From Dolomedes plantarius (Eukaryota > Arthropoda > Arachnida > Araneae > Dolomedidae): a stretch of DNA of 64,000 nucleotides. The stretch spans positions 123,337,727 to 123,401,726 of the forward strand of contig OU015498.1 of NCBI GenBank assembly GCA_907164885.2, in the 5' to 3' direction. The translations under genes and the position numbers were made by a program. The notes under the pieces are model-generated. The model saw only the letters and a list, made by a program, of their open reading frames with translations, did no database searches and had not been told where the DNA came from. The number at the start of each line of letters is the position of its first letter. The stretch's first letter is position 1. Shown here piece by piece: positions 61,290 to 64,000 of the stretch.

Positions 61290-61880
61290 ATAATGTTATC
61301 GTCATTCTGAAAACTTTTCCTGGAGCCCATTATCAATAACCCATGACATCGAAAAATGCCGGGGTGTAGATTACGTCAACACATTGAAAAGTCGCCGCCT
61401 ATTCGCGATGATCGGCGCAAGCATCATGATGCTGCTTCTGTTTTGAGGCCGAGATCATTCCACAACTTGAAAAATGGCAATCACATGTTTCGTACCGCCT
61501 ACTACAGCTGTAAAGTACAAATTAATCATTAACTTGCTAAGTGTTAGAACAGATGACGTTATTGTACTCGTAAGTTATCCCCACTCCGCGGAGATCAGAA
61601 CAAGTGCGATTTTGCCTCTTCTTTCGAACTGAGATCATTCTGGACCTTGAAAAATGTCTACCGCTTTTCTGGATTACTCCTAAGGCTCGAGATCCCAAAC
61701 TAAGCGTAAAAACGCAAAATGTTTTGAAGCAGATGACGTCACTGCACGTAAAACCTAAGCCGCTCGTCTACAATCAGTACTAATGCGGTGCGGCCTAGAC
61801 TACTTTTGAGTTGAGATCATCCTGGGATGTAAACATTTTCTTCCGGTTTACCCGCAGTACCTCCTAAGGCCTTAGGGGCA
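61290..61880. repeat. Diverged satellite, right block
   Basis: Continuation of the 59700-60837 array beyond the inserted element: landmarks at about 61301, 61452, 61630 and 61816, with TGACGTCACTGCACG at 61735 and GATGACGTTATTG at 61548. Confidence 0.75.
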
Positions 61881-62894
61881 GGCCTTAGGGACAGTGGTGC
61901 AGAAACTTTTTCGACCGCGACCCTTTTTCTTTCAATAAAAAATTACTCGACCCCCCATGAAAATTTTTGGTAGTCACATTTTTTTTAAATAGGAAAATGT
62001 TAACAATATATTTTTACATTTATACACATTTCGGGGATTTGATTGAACTAATTATTAGTTTAAGTTGAGTGTTTGATAGAAAAAACTGCCTTATTAACTT
62101 TTATTAAGTGCCTTTATTTTCATTTATTGTAATATGTATTACTAGCTTAATGAAACTATCCATATAACCTACAAACGTTATCAATAACAATACACTTTAA
62201 TAAATAATAAAAGTGCATATGCTATAAACATATATGCTAATGCTAGTTATTTTAATCTCCAGACGCCTATCTCGAAATTTTTTTCGCCACAGAGTTCATA
62301 ATATTCAACTTGTTCTGATTTTATTTTGGACTTATTGATTCTAATGGTTATGGGGCTAACATTGTCTTCATTTTTCTCTAAATGCGCCTACTTTACGTTT
62401 GACCCTATTCAATTGCAGATAATATTCATTCTATATCCAGCTCCAATGTGGCGAACTATGTCAATCTTAGACTCAGAGATGGCTTATCACTGAAGTTCAT
62501 TCACCAAAGCTGACTTTATCTCTCTAGCCTATGCAAAAGAGACTAAGAATGGAATGTGCGTATTAAAAGTAAGCCGACTTTGGTCTTAAAATATTCCGGA
62601 CATTAACGAATTTAAATTTCGTTATTTTAATCTGATTTTAATATTGAACATTCTAGGCTTACGATCCACGATATGTTTTCTGGAGAAAAAAAAACTGATG
62701 TAAATAGAAAATGTCATTTAAAATAGAAATTCCATGTATTCATCAAGCTGTTATTCATTGATGCTTCGTGAATTAATCTTGCTAAAACTTTCTAGAATTG
62801 TAATTGAGTTGTTACTCTGTGATACAAAATTAATTAACGAAATGAGCGCTATTACTGGAAGAATGTAATATGGTTGTATTGAATCCAGTACAGC
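61881..62894. other. Possible orphan hAT left end, otherwise nothing recognised
   Basis: CAGTGGTGCAGAAACTTTTT followed by CGACCGCGACCC (from 61892) looks like the left terminus of a hAT-type MITE; no matching right terminus was found. GCCTTAGGGGCA / GCCTTAGGGACA is a short doubling at its left. The remainder is AT-rich without features. Confidence 0.35.
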
Positions 62895-63328
62895 TGTAAG
62901 GTATACACAAGATTCGATTCACAAGAATCGAACTTTTGAGTGAATTAAAGAAGCTGCTTTAGATATGCTAATTTCGGCATACGCGCTTAGTATAAATACC
63001 ACGCAGCGTCATTAATAAAAAGGGGGAGGTGGTTAAGGTTGAAAAGGTGTTATCCTGCGCTAGTGCTTAGCGGGCCAGAAGTTTACATGGCAGTACTGCT
63101 GGTTTGACTTACTGTTCGTGAGTATAAAAATATATTGTTCTTGAAAGCTGTGTTTATACATTCCGTACAAGTAGTACGCATGCTTATTGCTGTAAAGCCA
63201 ATTATATGTGCAACGAATTCAATAAACATTGTTTCATGTATAAACTGTGTGTGGTTCAAATTCAAATAGAGAGCCACTTCAAATTATATACACCCAAGTC
63301 TGGGTAGAAGTGAGCATAGATTCTCTAT
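62895..63328 (+). mobile_element. 5' LTR of a Ty3/Gypsy-type retrotransposon
   Basis: TGTAAGGTATACACAAGATT to GATTCTCTAT, about 434 bp, close to the solo LTR at 29521-30008. Signals: TAGTATAAATACCACGC (promoter-like, 62988), palindromic CGTACAAGTAGTACG (63164), AATTCAATAAACATTG (polyadenylation, about 63220), ATACACCCAAGTCTGGGTAG. It is followed by a primer-binding site and gag, so it is the 5' LTR of an element that runs off the window. Confidence 0.9.
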
Positions 63329-63330
63329 AC

Positions 63331-63348
63331 TGGCGCCCGAAAAATATA
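63331..63348 (+). promoter_or_regulatory. tRNA primer-binding site
   Basis: TGGCGCCCGA two bases after the LTR end is complementary to the 3' end of a tRNA (CCA plus acceptor strand). The sequence is the one used with tRNA-Lys in many retroelements; the match beyond the first ten bases is weak. It primes minus-strand DNA synthesis. Confidence 0.8.
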
Positions 63349-63463
63349 TATACCCTGGTAGTTAGCGTTAAATTTGTAACGAACAACATAATTGAAATTA
63401 AAAACTGTGTACTGTGTACTTATATTGATAAAATTGTTGCAAGTACTTATATACTATTTAAAA

Positions 63464-64000
63464 ATGAGTGTTGTAGAACAAAATCCTGCTGGAAATTTTC
63501 CTCGGGTAATTATGGTTCAGCATTTTGCGCCATTCGAAGCCACCTTCAATGGCGGCCCCTCAAGCCAATTCATAAAGAAAATTGAGCATTACTTTCAGCA
63601 ACAATGCACCCCAGAGGGGGATAAACTTAAAATTGCTCTAGCCGCTTTAAGAGGTAGTGCATTTCAGTGGTACACATGCATGCAAAGCAGTAATCTGATT
63701 TTTGACTATTTGTCATTCAAGCAACAGTTTCTTAGTGTTTTTCCAAAGACCTTTAATCAAAGTGAAATTGAAGCGGAAATTTATTCGCTAAGGCAACGTG
63801 AAGGTCAGTCTGCATTAGATTTTGCTATGGAAAAGATTTCCAAGTGTGAGGAATATTTAGAAGGGGTGACGGAAGCGATAATCTTAAAAATAGTTATCCA
63901 ACGTTTGAAGCCAAGTGTTCAAGATTTTTTAGATAATCAAACAATTACAAGCAAGGTTACCCTCCTTCAAGCTTTAGCTAAACATGACAATAGACATTTC
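63464..64000 (+). CDS. gag: Gag polyprotein of a Ty3/Gypsy-type retrotransposon, partial
   Basis: An open frame of 179 codons from the ATG of MSVVEQNP runs to the last base of the window without a stop. It encodes the capsid-type part of a Ty3/Gypsy Gag, the structural protein that packages the element's RNA in the cytoplasm. Visible landmarks: FNGGPSSQFIKKIEHYF near residues 26-42, ALAALRGSAFQWY near 56-68 (the conserved LRG.A..WY), YLSFKQQFLSVFP near 80-92, then SLRQREGQSALDFAMEKI and IVIQRLKPSVQDFL, the order typical of retrotransposon gag domains. It follows the LTR and primer-binding site at normal distance (about 135 bp). The C-terminal zinc knuckle and pol would lie beyond the window. 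No defects are seen, so this may be a recent copy. It is a genomic retroelement, not evidence of a free virus. Confidence 0.9.
   Translation, partial: MSVVEQNPAGNFPRVIMVQHFAPFEATFNGGPSSQFIKKIEHYFQQQCTPEGDKLKIALAALRGSAFQWYTCMQSSNLIFDYLSFKQQFLSVFPKTFNQSEIEAEIYSLRQREGQSALDFAMEKISKCEEYLEGVTEAIILKIVIQRLKPSVQDFLDNQTITSKVTLLQALAKHDNRHF

Noticed and set aside
63247..63585. 112-residue plus-strand frame across the LTR end and gag start
   Set aside because: It runs through LTR, primer site and leader in a different frame from gag.

Overview
The window looks like intergenic or intronic DNA from an arthropod, most likely a spider or other chelicerate. The DNA is strongly AT-rich and eukaryotic in style. 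It holds long (TA)n microsatellites and a dense, nested mixture of transposable elements: Helitrons, Tc1/mariner relatives, hAT elements, Ty3/Gypsy-type LTRs, tRNA-derived SINEs and reverse-transcriptase remnants. The spider guess rests on general familiarity with the Tc1 transposases and the Helitron ends, not on a database search. I see no operon-like gene order, no rRNA and no confident host gene. One possible host exon (47340-47533, minus) is the best candidate.

Layout. 1-265 is half of a small element that recurs at 60838-61271. 2524-7814 is a head-to-tail array of five non-autonomous Helitron copies (minus strand), interrupted by a solo LTR and a nearly intact Tc1 element, with a hAT-type MITE at its right edge. 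8895-10307 is a second Tc1 element. 16253-18451 is a plus-strand Helitron that swallowed a reverse-transcriptase fragment bracketed by two 366-bp inverted arms. 23334-24845 is a solo LTR with a hAT element inserted in its last bases. 26827-27178 is a SINE with 16-bp target duplications. 27716-29013 is a DD41D mariner-like element whose sister lies at 54432-55734. 29200-30008 is a LINE tail followed by a solo LTR. 30773-31512 is a solitary complete Helitron. 32612-33415 carries the last part of a Helitron-type PIF1 helicase. 37084-38176 is a Helitron of another family. 39280-41360 is a gene remnant with a repeated GGAGGTGAG-type motif. 41561-44976 is three Helitrons in a row from two families. 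45033-46766 is a second inverted-arm element with a Penelope-like reading frame. 59700-61880 is a diverged satellite whose unit contains TGACGTCA. The window ends inside a Gypsy-type retrotransposon (LTR 62895-63328, primer site 63331, gag from 63464 still open at 64000).

How the parts relate. Almost everything recognisable is mobile DNA. The nesting order can be read from target duplications: Tc1 and an LTR went into Helitrons, a hAT into an LTR end, a MITE into a satellite. The inverted-arm reverse-transcriptase elements sit in or beside (TA)n tracts. The only coding sequence that may still be intact is the gag frame at the right edge. The two Tc1 transposases each need very few changes from intact. 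The most unusual structures are the five-copy Helitron array and the two inverted-arm reverse-transcriptase elements.
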